Source of the DNA: Rathayibacter sp. VKM Ac-2857
GTDB taxonomy: Bacteria; Actinomycetota; Actinomycetes; Actinomycetales; Microbacteriaceae
Length of the DNA: 64,000 bases
Assembly (NCBI RefSeq): GCF_013205025.1
Contig: NZ_JABMLE010000001.1
Coordinates: forward strand, 992,001 to 1,056,000
Reading direction: 5' to 3'
Part shown: one piece after another, positions 51,134-59,234 of the stretch
Numbering within the stretch: position 1 is the stretch's first letter
How the letters are laid out: each line of letters begins with the position of its first letter
The notes under the pieces: model-generated
The model's database searches: none
What the model was told of the DNA's origin: nothing
The model's input: the letters and a program-made list of their open reading frames with translations, nothing else
Position numbers and translations under genes: made by a program

Positions 51134-51514
51134 TTACTTGCGGCCGGCCTTCTTCTTGCCGGCGACGGTGCGCTTCGGGCCCTTGCGGGTGCGAGCGTTC
51201 GTCTTGGTGCGCTGTCCACGGACCGGGAGGCCGCGACGGTGGCGGATGCCCTCGTAGGACCCGATCTCGACCTTGCGGCGGATGTCGGCGGCGACCTCGC
51301 GGCGGAGGTCTCCCTCCACCTTGTAGTTGCCCTCGATGTAGTCGCGGAGCGCGACGAGCTGGTCGTCGGTGAGGTCCTTGACGCGGATGTTGCCGTCGAT
51401 CCCCGTGTCGCTCAGCGTCTTCAGCGCGCTGGTGCGGCCGACTCCGTAGATGTAGGTCAGTGCGACCTCCACGCGCTTCTCGCGCGGGATGTCTACTCCT
51501 GCCAGACGTGCCAT
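51134..51514 (-). CDS. rpsM: 30S ribosomal protein S13
   Basis: The 126-aa protein starts [20 protein letters not shown], has the helix-two-turns-helix region and ends in the basic [20 protein letters not shown] tail. The 196 nt up to rpmJ are long for this operon, but I see no promoter of quality in them. Confidence 0.98.
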   Translation of the reverse strand: MARLAGVDIPREKRVEVALTYIYGVGRTSALKTLSDTGIDGNIRVKDLTDDQLVALRDYIEGNYKVEGDLRREVAADIRRKVEIGSYEGIRHRRGLPVRGQRTKTNARTRKGPKRTVAGKKKAGRK

Positions 51515-51710
51515 GGTGGCTTCTCCTGTGAGTGAGTGGAGGTGTGAAGCAACGTCGGTGCCTCGGCCTCCGACCGAAGGTGTCCTCGCCGTTCACCCCG
51601 GGAGACCCGGGGCGCTGCGCGATTTCTGACGTTGCGGGGTGGTGTGTTGCCGTGCTGCTGGGCGGTTTCCCGCCCGCGCTCCTCGCAGGAGCGCCGGGAG
51701 TCCCGGAGGA

Positions 51711-51827
51711 CTAGCCCTGGCGCTGCTTGTGGCGGGGGTTGCTGCTGCAGATGACCATCACGTTGCCGTGGCGGCGGATGATCTTGCAGTGGTCGCAGAT
51801 GCGCTTGACGCTGGGGTTGACCTTCAT
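51711..51827 (-). CDS. rpmJ: 50S ribosomal protein L36
   Basis: The 38-residue protein [20 protein letters not shown]... has the zinc-binding C-x2-C ... C-x4-H pattern (CDHC, CSSNPRH), so this is the zinc-binding type. It is too short for most ORF cut-offs. It lies between infA and rpsM, as expected. Confidence 0.97.
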   Translation of the reverse strand: MKVNPSVKRICDHCKIIRRHGNVMVICSSNPRHKQRQG

Positions 51828-51924
51828 TGTTCTGTTCCTTGTTTTCGCTGGCGTCGTGCTCCCGGCGGATGCCGGGGCCGTTCCTTACAGGACACGCACG
51901 TCGCGAACTGAGCGGAGCGAACGT

Positions 51925-52146
51925 CTACTTGTAGCGGTAGACGATCCGGCCGCGGGTCAGGTCGTAGGGGCTGAGCTCCACGATCACGCGGTCCTCGGGG
52001 AGGATGCGGATGTAGTGCTGACGCATCTTGCCCGAGATGTGGGCGAGAACCTTGTGTCCGTTGGTGAGCTCCACGCGGAACATCGCGTTGGGGAGCGCCT
52101 CGACAACCGCACCTTCGATTTCGATGACACCGTCTTTTTTGGCCAT
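51925..52146 (-). CDS. infA: translation initiation factor IF-1
   Basis: The 73-residue OB-fold protein [20 protein letters not shown] ... [15 protein letters not shown] ... [13 protein letters not shown] is a standard IF-1. It has a leader of about 120 nt with strong GC hairpins and the motif shared with rplM. In many relatives map and adk lie upstream; here lepB and the mannitol genes come between. Confidence 0.98.
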   Translation of the reverse strand: MAKKDGVIEIEGAVVEALPNAMFRVELTNGHKVLAHISGKMRQHYIRILPEDRVIVELSPYDLTRGRIVYRYK

Positions 52147-52260
52147 AGCCTCACTGTCGTTCGGAAGTAGTGTGTGTACTGGTCGTGCGAATGCTTCCGC
52201 GACGATCCTCCCCCGGGCGGAGCCCGGAAGGCGGTGCGCGGGCGTGCCGGAGCACGCGCA

Positions 52261-52281
52261 AACACCAAGGGTCGATACTAC
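52261..52281 (-). promoter_or_regulatory. promoter/leader motif of infA shared with rplM
   Basis: AACACCAAGGG-T-CGA-TA-CTAC on the plus strand; on the minus strand a TAGTAT -10 box (52280-52275) is followed by CGACCCTTGGTGTT. It has the same order and spacing as at 46604-46624. Confidence 0.65.
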
Positions 52282-52398
52282 GCGAATCCCCGCCTCTCCG
52301 CCAGCCCGGGCGTGTCGCCACCGGCCGGGGCGCTGCGCGCCGCGGGCGGCGGGCACGACGGCCTCCGCCTAGGCTCTCCCACGTCGAAGGGACCGCGG

Positions 52399-53127
52399 AT
52401 GGCGCGCACGGAGAAGACGACGGACGGCACCACGGCGAGGGGCCGGCGGAGCTGGTACTCGCATCCGCTGGTGACCGTGCTCGTCGCGATCGTCGTCATC
52501 GCCCTCGTGCAGACCTTCTTCGTGAAGGTGTACACCGTGCCGACCGGCTCGATGGAGAACACCCTGCAGGGCGGCGGCTTCTTCGGCGACCGCATCCTGG
52601 TCGACCGCACCGCGGCACTGTCGGGCGAGCCCGAGTCGGAGCAGATCGTCGTCTTCTCCCGAGACGCCCGCTGGGGCGCGACCGACGCGGTGGGGAACCC
52701 GCTCTCCGAGGCGGTGAAGTACTTCGGCGACGTCACGAGCATCGGCCCGTCGCACGAGGAGTTCCTCGTGAAGCGCGTGATCGCCACCGGCGGCCAGACG
52801 GTCTCCTGCTGCGACGCCGAGGGGCACGTGCTCGTCGACGGGCAGCCGCTCGAGGGCGACTACGTCTTCGAGGACTTCCCGTTCACCCCCGGCACGCAGG
52901 ACTGCGACTCGCAGCCCGCCTCGACCCGCTGCTTCCAGGAGTACACGGTGCCGGAGGACACGCTCTTCGTCCTCGGCGACCACCGCTCGAACTCCAACGA
53001 CTCGCTCGGCGACTGCCGCGGCGCGCCGGGCCCGATCGACTCCTGCGTGAAGACGGTGCCGATCGAGCGGGTGGTCGGGCGCGTCTTCGCCGTGGCCTGG
53101 CCGCTGACCCGCTGGCGCCTGTTCTAG
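52399..53127 (+). CDS. lepB: signal peptidase I
   Basis: Membrane-anchored serine protease that removes signal peptides. The 242-aa protein has one N-terminal helix (LVTVLVAIVVIALVQTFFV), the nucleophile box VPTGSMENTLQGG, the general-base Lys in EEFLVKRVIATGGQTV and box E VLGDHRSNSNDS. ATG 52399 follows AAGGGA; the frame is open to 52174, but the extension overlaps the infA leader. Compared with E. coli it lacks the second helix, as in other Gram-positives. Confidence 0.95.
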   Translation: MARTEKTTDGTTARGRRSWYSHPLVTVLVAIVVIALVQTFFVKVYTVPTGSMENTLQGGGFFGDRILVDRTAALSGEPESEQIVVFSRDARWGATDAVGNPLSEAVKYFGDVTSIGPSHEEFLVKRVIATGGQTVSCCDAEGHVLVDGQPLEGDYVFEDFPFTPGTQDCDSQPASTRCFQEYTVPEDTLFVLGDHRSNSNDSLGDCRGAPGPIDSCVKTVPIERVVGRVFAVAWPLTRWRLF

Positions 53128-53166
53128 CCCGACCCGCTCCGGCCCGATCCGCACCGGGAACGGCGG

Positions 53167-53206
53167 AGGGGCGGGGCCGGATGCCGGAGCACCCGATCCC
53201 GCCCCT
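53167..53206. terminator. bidirectional terminator between lepB and mtlD
   Basis: AGGGGCGGG (53167-53175) pairs with CCCGCCCCT (53198-53206), between two convergent genes. Confidence 0.7.
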
Positions 53207-53227
53207 TCGGACGGAGACTCGCGAGGG

Positions 53228-54367
53228 TCAGCCGCGGACGACCCCGACCACCTGCGCGTACAGCGGGTGGTCCGAGCCGAGTCCGGTCACCTCGGTGACG
53301 AACTCCTCCGGCGACAGCGCCGCCAGCTTCTCCTTCAGCTCGACGCTCTGCGGGTCCTCCGGCACGTCGAAGCGGAGGGCCGCTCCGATCGCCGTGAGCA
53401 GACCGCTCGGCACGTGGCCGAGCTCGGCGAGCTCCGCCGCCGGGCCGATGAAGCGCTCGTGGCGCGAGAGCTTGCGCAGCGGCTGGCGCCCGACCCGATC
53501 GACCGTGTCGGTCAGGAACGGGTTGCCGAAGCGCTTCAGCGTCTTCTGGAGGTAGGCCTCCTGCTCCTCGTCGCTGAAGCCGTGCTTCTCGACGATGAGC
53601 GTCTTGGTGTCCTCGAGCGCGGCCTTCACCGCGTCGTGCACCTCGGGCAGCGCGAGCGCGTCCGACAGCTTGTGCGCGCCGGCCGCGAAGCCGACGTACG
53701 CCGCCGTCGCGTGACCGGTGTTCACCGTGAAGAGCTTGCGCTCGATGAACGGCTCGAGGTCGTCGACCCAGGTCGCACCGGGGATCTCGGGCTCGGAGCC
53801 CTCGAACGGCGTGCGGTCGACGACCCACTCGAAGAAGCTCTCGACCGTGACGTCGAGGCCCTGGCCGGCGTCCTGGTTCGGCACGATCCGGTCGACCGCC
53901 GTGTCGGCGAAGACCGCGCGGGTGCGCAGGCGCTCCCACTCGTCCGCGCCGAGGCTCGCGGCGACCTCGGTCTGCAGCAGCCGGGTCGCGTTGATCGCGT
54001 TCTCGCAGGCCATCACGGCCAGGCGGGGCGCCGACTCCGCTCGGGCCGCGAGGCCCTTCGCGATGACCGGGGCGACGAAGCGCAGGATGTTCGGGCCCAC
54101 CGCGGTGGTGACGACGTCGGCGGCGGCGATCTCGCGGACGAGGGCCTCCTCGTCGCTCGCCGAGTTGATCGCGCGGAAGCCGTCGACGACGTGGGTGGCG
54201 GACGACTCCCCCACCTCGTGCACCTCGTAGCTGTCGGCGGCGGCGAGCTGGTCGATCAGCGCCGCGTTGACGTCGGCGAAGACGAGCTCGTAGCCGGCAC
54301 CGTGCAGGATCAGCCCGACGAAGCCGCGGCCGATGTTGCCGGCGCCGAAGTGGACGGCGGTGGGCAT
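53228..54367 (-). CDS. mtlD: mannitol-1-phosphate 5-dehydrogenase
   Basis: Oxidises mannitol-1-phosphate to fructose-6-phosphate with NAD+. The 379-aa protein starts [20 protein letters not shown] (NAD site) and has [20 protein letters not shown] with the catalytic Lys and the conserved His. Length is as in E. coli (382). It overlaps the IIA gene by 1 nt and is the last gene of the mannitol PTS operon. Confidence 0.96.
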   Translation of the reverse strand: MPTAVHFGAGNIGRGFVGLILHGAGYELVFADVNAALIDQLAAADSYEVHEVGESSATHVVDGFRAINSASDEEALVREIAAADVVTTAVGPNILRFVAPVIAKGLAARAESAPRLAVMACENAINATRLLQTEVAASLGADEWERLRTRAVFADTAVDRIVPNQDAGQGLDVTVESFFEWVVDRTPFEGSEPEIPGATWVDDLEPFIERKLFTVNTGHATAAYVGFAAGAHKLSDALALPEVHDAVKAALEDTKTLIVEKHGFSDEEQEAYLQKTLKRFGNPFLTDTVDRVGRQPLRKLSRHERFIGPAAELAELGHVPSGLLTAIGAALRFDVPEDPQSVELKEKLAALSPEEFVTEVTGLGSDHPLYAQVVGVVRG

Positions 54368-54801
54368 CAGGAGTTGACCTCGCCCAGCAGCGCGTAGAGC
54401 GCCTGCGCGTCGGGGGCGTCGAGGAGCTTCTGCACCTCGTCCTCCTCGGAGAAGATGATCGCGATCTTGGAGAGGATCTCGAGGTGCTCGTTGTTCACTC
54501 CGGCGATGCCGACGACGAAGCGGACCTCGTTGCCGTCCCAGTCGATCGGCTGCGCGTAGCGGACGAAGGACAGCGCCGACGATCGGATCTCGTCCTTCGC
54601 GTCGTTCGTGCCGTGCGGGATGGCGAGCAGGTTGCCCATGTAGGTGGAGACGGTCGCCTCGCGGGCGAGCATCGCCTCGTGGTAGGCGGGCGTGACGGCG
54701 CCGACGCCGACCAGCATGTCGGCGGCCTCCTTGATGGCGGTCTCCTTCGACGTGGCGGTGCCGGAGGCGTTGATCTGTCCGATGGTGAGCACATCGCTCA
54801 T
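54367..54801 (-). CDS. PTS mannitol transporter subunit IIA
   Basis: 144 residues, IIA-Mtl type, with the phosphorylatable His in [19 protein letters not shown] (about residue 65). It accepts phosphate from HPr and passes it to the IIB domain of the membrane protein upstream. I start at ATG 54801 behind AAAGGA. In E. coli this domain is fused to MtlA; here it is separate, as in many Gram-positives (MtlF). Confidence 0.95.
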   Translation of the reverse strand: MSDVLTIGQINASGTATSKETAIKEAADMLVGVGAVTPAYHEAMLAREATVSTYMGNLLAIPHGTNDAKDEIRSSALSFVRYAQPIDWDGNEVRFVVGIAGVNNEHLEILSKIAIIFSEEDEVQKLLDAPDAQALYALLGEVNS

Positions 54802-54833
54802 GGCGTGCGTCCTTTCCGTGGGTGGTGAACGAA

Positions 54834-54895
54834 TGAGGGAACCCGCAGGGGCGAGCGGAGCGTCTCCGCCACGTCGCACCCTACGGGTTCCCTCA
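54834..54895 (-). terminator. hairpin between mtlA and the IIA gene
   Basis: TGAGGGAACCCG (54834-54845) pairs perfectly with CGGGTTCCCTCA (54884-54895), and the inner CAGGG/CCCTA lengthens the stem. It lies 14 nt behind the EIICB stop and 33 nt ahead of the IIA start, inside the operon, so it may attenuate downstream genes or stabilise the EIICB message. Confidence 0.75.
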
Positions 54896-54908
54896 GGGGT
54901 GTTCCCGA

Positions 54909-56486
54909 CTACTTGCCGTGCTGCTCCGCGACGAGCGAGACGACCTCGTCGTACTTGGGGCTGTTCATGAAGTTGTCGACGGAGACGTGGATCGCGCCCG
55001 GCGTGCGCTGGCGCGCCCGCTCGGTCAGCTCGGCCTGGGTGATGACCAGGTCGACGTCGTCCTCGAGGGCCGCGATCGCCTTGTTGGTGACCGTGACGTC
55101 CTCGAAGCCCGCCTTCTTCATCTTGTTGCGCAGGACGGAGGCGCCCATGGCGGACGATCCCATTCCGGCGTCGCAGGCGAAGACGATGTTGCGCACCTGC
55201 GTGGCGGTGGCGGTCGCCGAGGCGCCGTCCTGGTTCGACGCGCCGCTCGCGTTGAGGAGCGAGCCGACGGCGCTCTCCTTGCCCTTGTTCGACGAGTTGG
55301 CGGCGACGGCGGCGGCGAGCTTGTCGTCACCGGCCTCCATGGCGTCGAGGTCGCGCTTGCGGCTGCCGCGGATGATGAACGACGCGACGACGAACGACAC
55401 GGCCATCGAGAGCAGGACCGAGAGGATCACGCCGAGGTAGCTGTCGCGCGAGGTCTGCAGGAGCACCGCGATGATCGATCCCGGGGACGCCGGGGCGACG
55501 AGACCGGAGTCGAACGCGACGTTGGTCGCGACGCCGGTCATGCCGCCGAGGATGACGGCCGCGACGAGCGCGGGCTTCATCAGCACGTAGGGGAAGTAGA
55601 TCTCGTGGATGCCGCCGACGAAGTGGATCAGCGCGGCGCCGGGAGCGGAGCCGCGGGCGATGCCCACACCGAAGATCGCGAAGGCGAGCAGCACGCCCAT
55701 GCCGGGGCCGGGGTTGGCCTCGAGCAGGAACAGGTACGACTTGCCCTGCTCCTGCGCCATGACGGTGCCGAGCGGGGTGAGGACGCCCTGGTTGATGGCG
55801 TTGTTGAGGAACAGGATCTTCGCCGGCTCGATGAAGATCGAGGTCAGCGGCAGCAGGCCCGCGTTCACCAGGAGGTCGACGCCGTCGCCGAGGATCTTGG
55901 TGAGGAACGAGATGATCGGGGCGATTCCGAAGAACGCGCCGAGCGAGAGCAGCATGCCGAGGATTCCGGCGGAGAAGTTGTTGACCAGCATCTCGAAGCC
56001 GGGCTTGATCTTGCCGTCCCAGATCGAGTCGACCTTCTTCATCAGCCACGCGGCCAGCGGGCCGATGATCATGGCGCCGAGGAACATCGGGATGGTGGCG
56101 CCGACGATGACGCCCATGGTGGCGATCGAGGCGACCACGCCACCGCGCTGGCCGTAGACCATGCGGCCACCGGTGTTCGCGATGAGCAGCGGCAGCAGGT
56201 AGGTGATCATCGGGGCGACGAGACCGACGTACTGCTGGAAGGTCGCGCCGTCCTCACCGGCGGCGAGCTGGGTGCGGGCACCCTCCCAGCCGATCTGGGC
56301 CGCGTCGCCGAAGCCGCCGAGGATGCCGTTGGGCAGCCAGCCCGCGGCGATGAAGAGCGAGGTGATGAGACCCCACGCGATGAAGGCCGCGATGTTCGGC
56401 ATGACCATCCCCGAGAGGAAGGTGCCGAATCGCTGGACGTGGACGCGCGTACCTCCGCGCGTCGACGTCGCTGACGTCGTTGTCAT
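54909..56486 (-). CDS. mtlA: PTS mannitol transporter subunit IICB
   Basis: The membrane permease/phosphotransferase, 525 aa from ATG 56486. The IIC domain has about eight helices with GTFLSGMVMPNIAAFIAWGL and the substrate-binding GGIHEIYFPYVLMKP. A Ser/Asn/Ala linker (KGKESAVGSLLNASGASNQD) then leads to the IIB domain with the phosphocysteine in VFACDAGMGSSAMG. It lacks the fused IIA domain of E. coli MtlA; that is the separate gene behind the hairpin. Confidence 0.96.
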   Translation of the reverse strand: MTTTSATSTRGGTRVHVQRFGTFLSGMVMPNIAAFIAWGLITSLFIAAGWLPNGILGGFGDAAQIGWEGARTQLAAGEDGATFQQYVGLVAPMITYLLPLLIANTGGRMVYGQRGGVVASIATMGVIVGATIPMFLGAMIIGPLAAWLMKKVDSIWDGKIKPGFEMLVNNFSAGILGMLLSLGAFFGIAPIISFLTKILGDGVDLLVNAGLLPLTSIFIEPAKILFLNNAINQGVLTPLGTVMAQEQGKSYLFLLEANPGPGMGVLLAFAIFGVGIARGSAPGAALIHFVGGIHEIYFPYVLMKPALVAAVILGGMTGVATNVAFDSGLVAPASPGSIIAVLLQTSRDSYLGVILSVLLSMAVSFVVASFIIRGSRKRDLDAMEAGDDKLAAAVAANSSNKGKESAVGSLLNASGASNQDGASATATATQVRNIVFACDAGMGSSAMGASVLRNKMKKAGFEDVTVTNKAIAALEDDVDLVITQAELTERARQRTPGAIHVSVDNFMNSPKYDEVVSLVAEQHGK

Positions 56487-56638
56487 GTGGTGTGTTCTCC
56501 GATTCTGAGGGTGGGAGATCCGGTCGCTCCTGAGGCGGGCCGGGCTCCCGCGGGGCGGGACGAGACGGGGTGGTGCAGGGGTGGTGCGGGGTGGTGCTGC
56601 GGAGGATCGTGCGCATGCGGGCCGCGCGATCCCCGGGA

Positions 56639-58330
56639 TCAGGAGGCGGCGATCGCCTCGGTGACGGCGGACCGGGCGTCCGCCGCGCTGTCGGCCGCGA
56701 GGGCGAGCTCGGCGTAGCGCTTCGCGTCCTCGAGGGTGTGCTCGGCCAGCTCGGCGCGGACGTCGGCCAGAGCCGACGGCGACATCGAGAGGGTCGTCGC
56801 GCCGAGGCCCACGAGGACCACGGCGAGCAGCGGATCCGCGGCGGCCTCGCCGCAGATGCCGACGGGCTTGCCCAGTGCGGCGCCCGCGCGGCCTACCTCG
56901 CCGACGAGGCGGAGGACGGCGGGGTGCCACGGGTCCTGGAACGCCGACACGGTGCCGAGCATCCGGTCGGCGGCGAGGGTGTACTGGGTCAGGTCGTTGG
57001 TGCCGATGGAGGCGAAGTCGGCGACTCCGAGGATCCGGTCGGCGAGCAGGGCGGAGGAGGGGACCTCCACCATCACGCCGGCGGTGCGGATCCCGAGCTC
57101 CTTGGCCATGGAGGTGAAGTAGCGGGTCTCGTCGACCGTCGCGACCATCGGCGCCATGACCCAGAGGTCGGCATCGGTCGCGGAGTCGGCCTGGGCGAGC
57201 GCGGTGAGCTGGTCGCGGAGGATCTGCTCGCTCGCGCGCAGGGCGCGGAGACCGCGGAGGCCGAGCGCCGGGTTCTCCTCGTGGTTGTCGTTCAGGAAGG
57301 CGAGCGGCTTGTCGGCGCCGGCGTCGAGCGCCCGCACCACGACCTTGCGGCCGGGGAAGGCGGCGAGGAGACGGGTGTACTGCTCGGCCTGCTCGGCGAC
57401 CGAGGGCGCCTCCTTCGCGTCGAGGAAGAGGAACTCGGTGCGGAACAGGCCCACGCCCTCCGCGCCGAGCTCGACGGCGTTCGCGGCGCCGTCGGCGGAG
57501 CCGAGGTTCGCCAGCAGCGGCACGGCGTGACCGTCGGCGAGGGCGCCGGGAACGACGGGGGCGGCGAGCATCTCGGCGCGCTCCGCGATCGAGGACTTCG
57601 CGTCGCCGATCTCGACGTCGGACGGGTTCACCGTCACGACGCCGGAGGAGGCGTCGAGGATGACGAGCTGGCCGTCGCGCAGGTCGAGCGCGCCGGTGGT
57701 GCCGACGATGGCGGTGATCGACTTCTCGCGGGCGAGGATCGCCGTGTGCGAGGTCGGGCCGCCGTCGCTCGTGATCAGGCCGAGGACCTTCTCGAGGTCG
57801 AGCAGCGCGGTGTCGGCCGGGGCGAGGTCGCGGGCGACGAGCACGAAGGGCTCGTCCGACTCCGGGACGCCGGGCGCCGGGACGCCGCGCAGGTGCGCCA
57901 CGACCCGCTGCGAGACGTCGTCCAGGTCGGTCGCCCGCTCGGCCATGTAGCCGCCCATCGCGACCAGCAGGTCGCGGAAGCCGGCGAACGCCTCGTGCAC
58001 CGCGCGCTCAGCGGTCTTGCCGGTCGCGAGCCGCGCCTTCACGTCGTCCGCGAGCGAGGGGTCCTCCGCCATCAGCGCCTGCGCGTCGAGCACGTCCTTC
58101 GCCGAGCCGCCGGCGCGCTCACCGCGGTGGCGGATGGTCGCGGCGGTCGCCGACAGCGAGGCGACGGCGCGCTCCTCCTCCTGGGCGACGGAGCGGGTGC
58201 TGGCGGTGTCCTCGGGCTCGGGGAGCGGATCGGGCATGCGCAGGACCGGCCCGAGGGCCAGGCCGCGGCCGACACCGGTGCCCTGGAGCTTCGCGGAGGC
58301 GTAGGCGGTCGAAGGAGTGGACAGCGTCAT
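56639..58330 (-). CDS. ptsI: phosphoenolpyruvate--protein phosphotransferase (PTS enzyme I)
   Basis: The general PTS enzyme that takes phosphate from PEP to HPr. The 563-aa sequence has the active-site His in DGGPTSHTAILAREKSITAI, PEP-binding GVGLFRTEFLFLD, MVEVPSSALLADRI and the C-terminal CGEAAADPLLAVVLVGLG. General PTS genes inside a sugar operon suggest that mannitol may be the main PTS sugar of this organism. Confidence 0.96.
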   Translation of the reverse strand: MTLSTPSTAYASAKLQGTGVGRGLALGPVLRMPDPLPEPEDTASTRSVAQEEERAVASLSATAATIRHRGERAGGSAKDVLDAQALMAEDPSLADDVKARLATGKTAERAVHEAFAGFRDLLVAMGGYMAERATDLDDVSQRVVAHLRGVPAPGVPESDEPFVLVARDLAPADTALLDLEKVLGLITSDGGPTSHTAILAREKSITAIVGTTGALDLRDGQLVILDASSGVVTVNPSDVEIGDAKSSIAERAEMLAAPVVPGALADGHAVPLLANLGSADGAANAVELGAEGVGLFRTEFLFLDAKEAPSVAEQAEQYTRLLAAFPGRKVVVRALDAGADKPLAFLNDNHEENPALGLRGLRALRASEQILRDQLTALAQADSATDADLWVMAPMVATVDETRYFTSMAKELGIRTAGVMVEVPSSALLADRILGVADFASIGTNDLTQYTLAADRMLGTVSAFQDPWHPAVLRLVGEVGRAGAALGKPVGICGEAAADPLLAVVLVGLGATTLSMSPSALADVRAELAEHTLEDAKRYAELALAADSAADARSAVTEAIAAS

Positions 58331-58387
58331 GAGATCTCGGTTCCTGTGTGCGTCTCGGCGGTGAGAGGGCGGTGGGGGCGAGGGGTC

Positions 58388-58654
58388 TTAGGCGTCGTGG
58401 TCGGTGCTGAGGAACTCCGCGAGCTCGTCGAGGATCGCCTGCTCGTTGTCGCCCTCGACCGAGAGGGTCAGCGAGTCGCCGTGCTCGATGCCGAGCGAAA
58501 TGATCCCGAGGATCGAGGCCGCGTTCACTGCGGTGCCCTCGCCCTTCTTCACGAGGACCTTCTGACCCGACTTCGCCGCGGCCTGGCTGAAGAGCGAGGC
58601 GGGGCGGGCGTGGAGGCCCTTCGACGATGCAACCTGCACGGTGCGCTCGACCAT
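58388..58654 (-). CDS. ptsH: phosphocarrier protein HPr
   Basis: 88 residues with the active-site His15 in SSKGLHARPASLFSQAA and the regulatory-type Ser in VNAASILGIISLGIEHGD, which corresponds to Ser46. No HPr kinase is seen in the window. ptsH is followed by ptsI in the same operon. Confidence 0.96.
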   Translation of the reverse strand: MVERTVQVASSKGLHARPASLFSQAAAKSGQKVLVKKGEGTAVNAASILGIISLGIEHGDSLTLSVEGDNEQAILDELAEFLSTDHDA

Positions 58655-58689
58655 GAACGTTTCTCCTTGATCCTGCAGTCGGAACTGCG

Positions 58690-59073
58690 TCAGTGGTTCC
58701 CGGCGCCGGGCGCGAGGCCCGGGGCGGGAGGTGGGGCGTCCCCGTCCGATCCTGCGACGACCGCGCGAGCGGCGAAGAGGACGGGCAGGGTGTCGAGCAC
58801 GGCATCGGCACCGTGCGCCCCGAAGACGTCGTGCGGGAGGAGGGCTGCCGCGGCGCCGACGTGCACCGCGCGCTGGCGGAGCTCGTCGAACTGCGGCTCG
58901 AGGTGCGGCCCGACCAGGAGGACGTCCGCCTGGGGCAGAGCGTCCGCGAGACCGGGAAGGGTCTCGGATCGGAACACGGCATCGATGCCGCGCTGCTTCG
59001 CGCCCGCTCGCAGCCGGTGGGCCAGGAACGTGCTCGACGCGCCTGCACCGCAGACGATCAGGATCGTGCGCAC
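58690..59073 (-). CDS. PTS IIB-like protein (lactose/cellobiose type)
   Basis: The 127-residue protein opens VRTILIVCGAGASSTFLAHR with the phosphocysteine loop VCGAGASSTF of PTS IIB proteins. The remaining beta/alpha part (ADVLLVGPHLEPQFDELRQR) fits the IIB fold. There is no matching IIC in the window, so it may be a regulator or an additional phosphate acceptor rather than a transporter part. GTG 59073 follows GAGGAGG. It is the first gene of the operon. Confidence 0.8.
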   Translation of the reverse strand: MRTILIVCGAGASSTFLAHRLRAGAKQRGIDAVFRSETLPGLADALPQADVLLVGPHLEPQFDELRQRAVHVGAAAALLPHDVFGAHGADAVLDTLPVLFAARAVVAGSDGDAPPPAPGLAPGAGNH

Positions 59074-59135
59074 CTCGTTCGCCTCCTCGCGTCCGGGTCT
59101 TGCCTCATCCAAGCATCTCGGCGGCTGTGCGTCCG

Positions 59136-59168
59136 CCCCCCGCAGACAATCTTCCGCGGGGGCGGAAG
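59136..59168. promoter_or_regulatory. candidate operator between mtlR and the PTS operon
   Basis: CTTCCGC-GGGG-GCGGAAG (59151-59168) is a perfect 7-bp inverted repeat, and CCCCCGC (59137-59143) repeats the other half. It lies in the divergent region between the IIB-like gene and mtlR, where MtlR or a catabolite regulator would act. Confidence 0.5.
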
Positions 59169-59234
59169 AGCGCTCCCGGCGGCTTCGGCGCGGGTCCGAC
59201 CCCGCCGACCCGGAGATGGTTGACTGGAAGACCG

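Noticed and set aside
52174-52398. N-terminal extension of signal peptidase
   Set aside because: It overlaps the infA promoter and leader on the other strand and has no matching sequence in the family; ATG 52399 has a proper ribosome-binding site.
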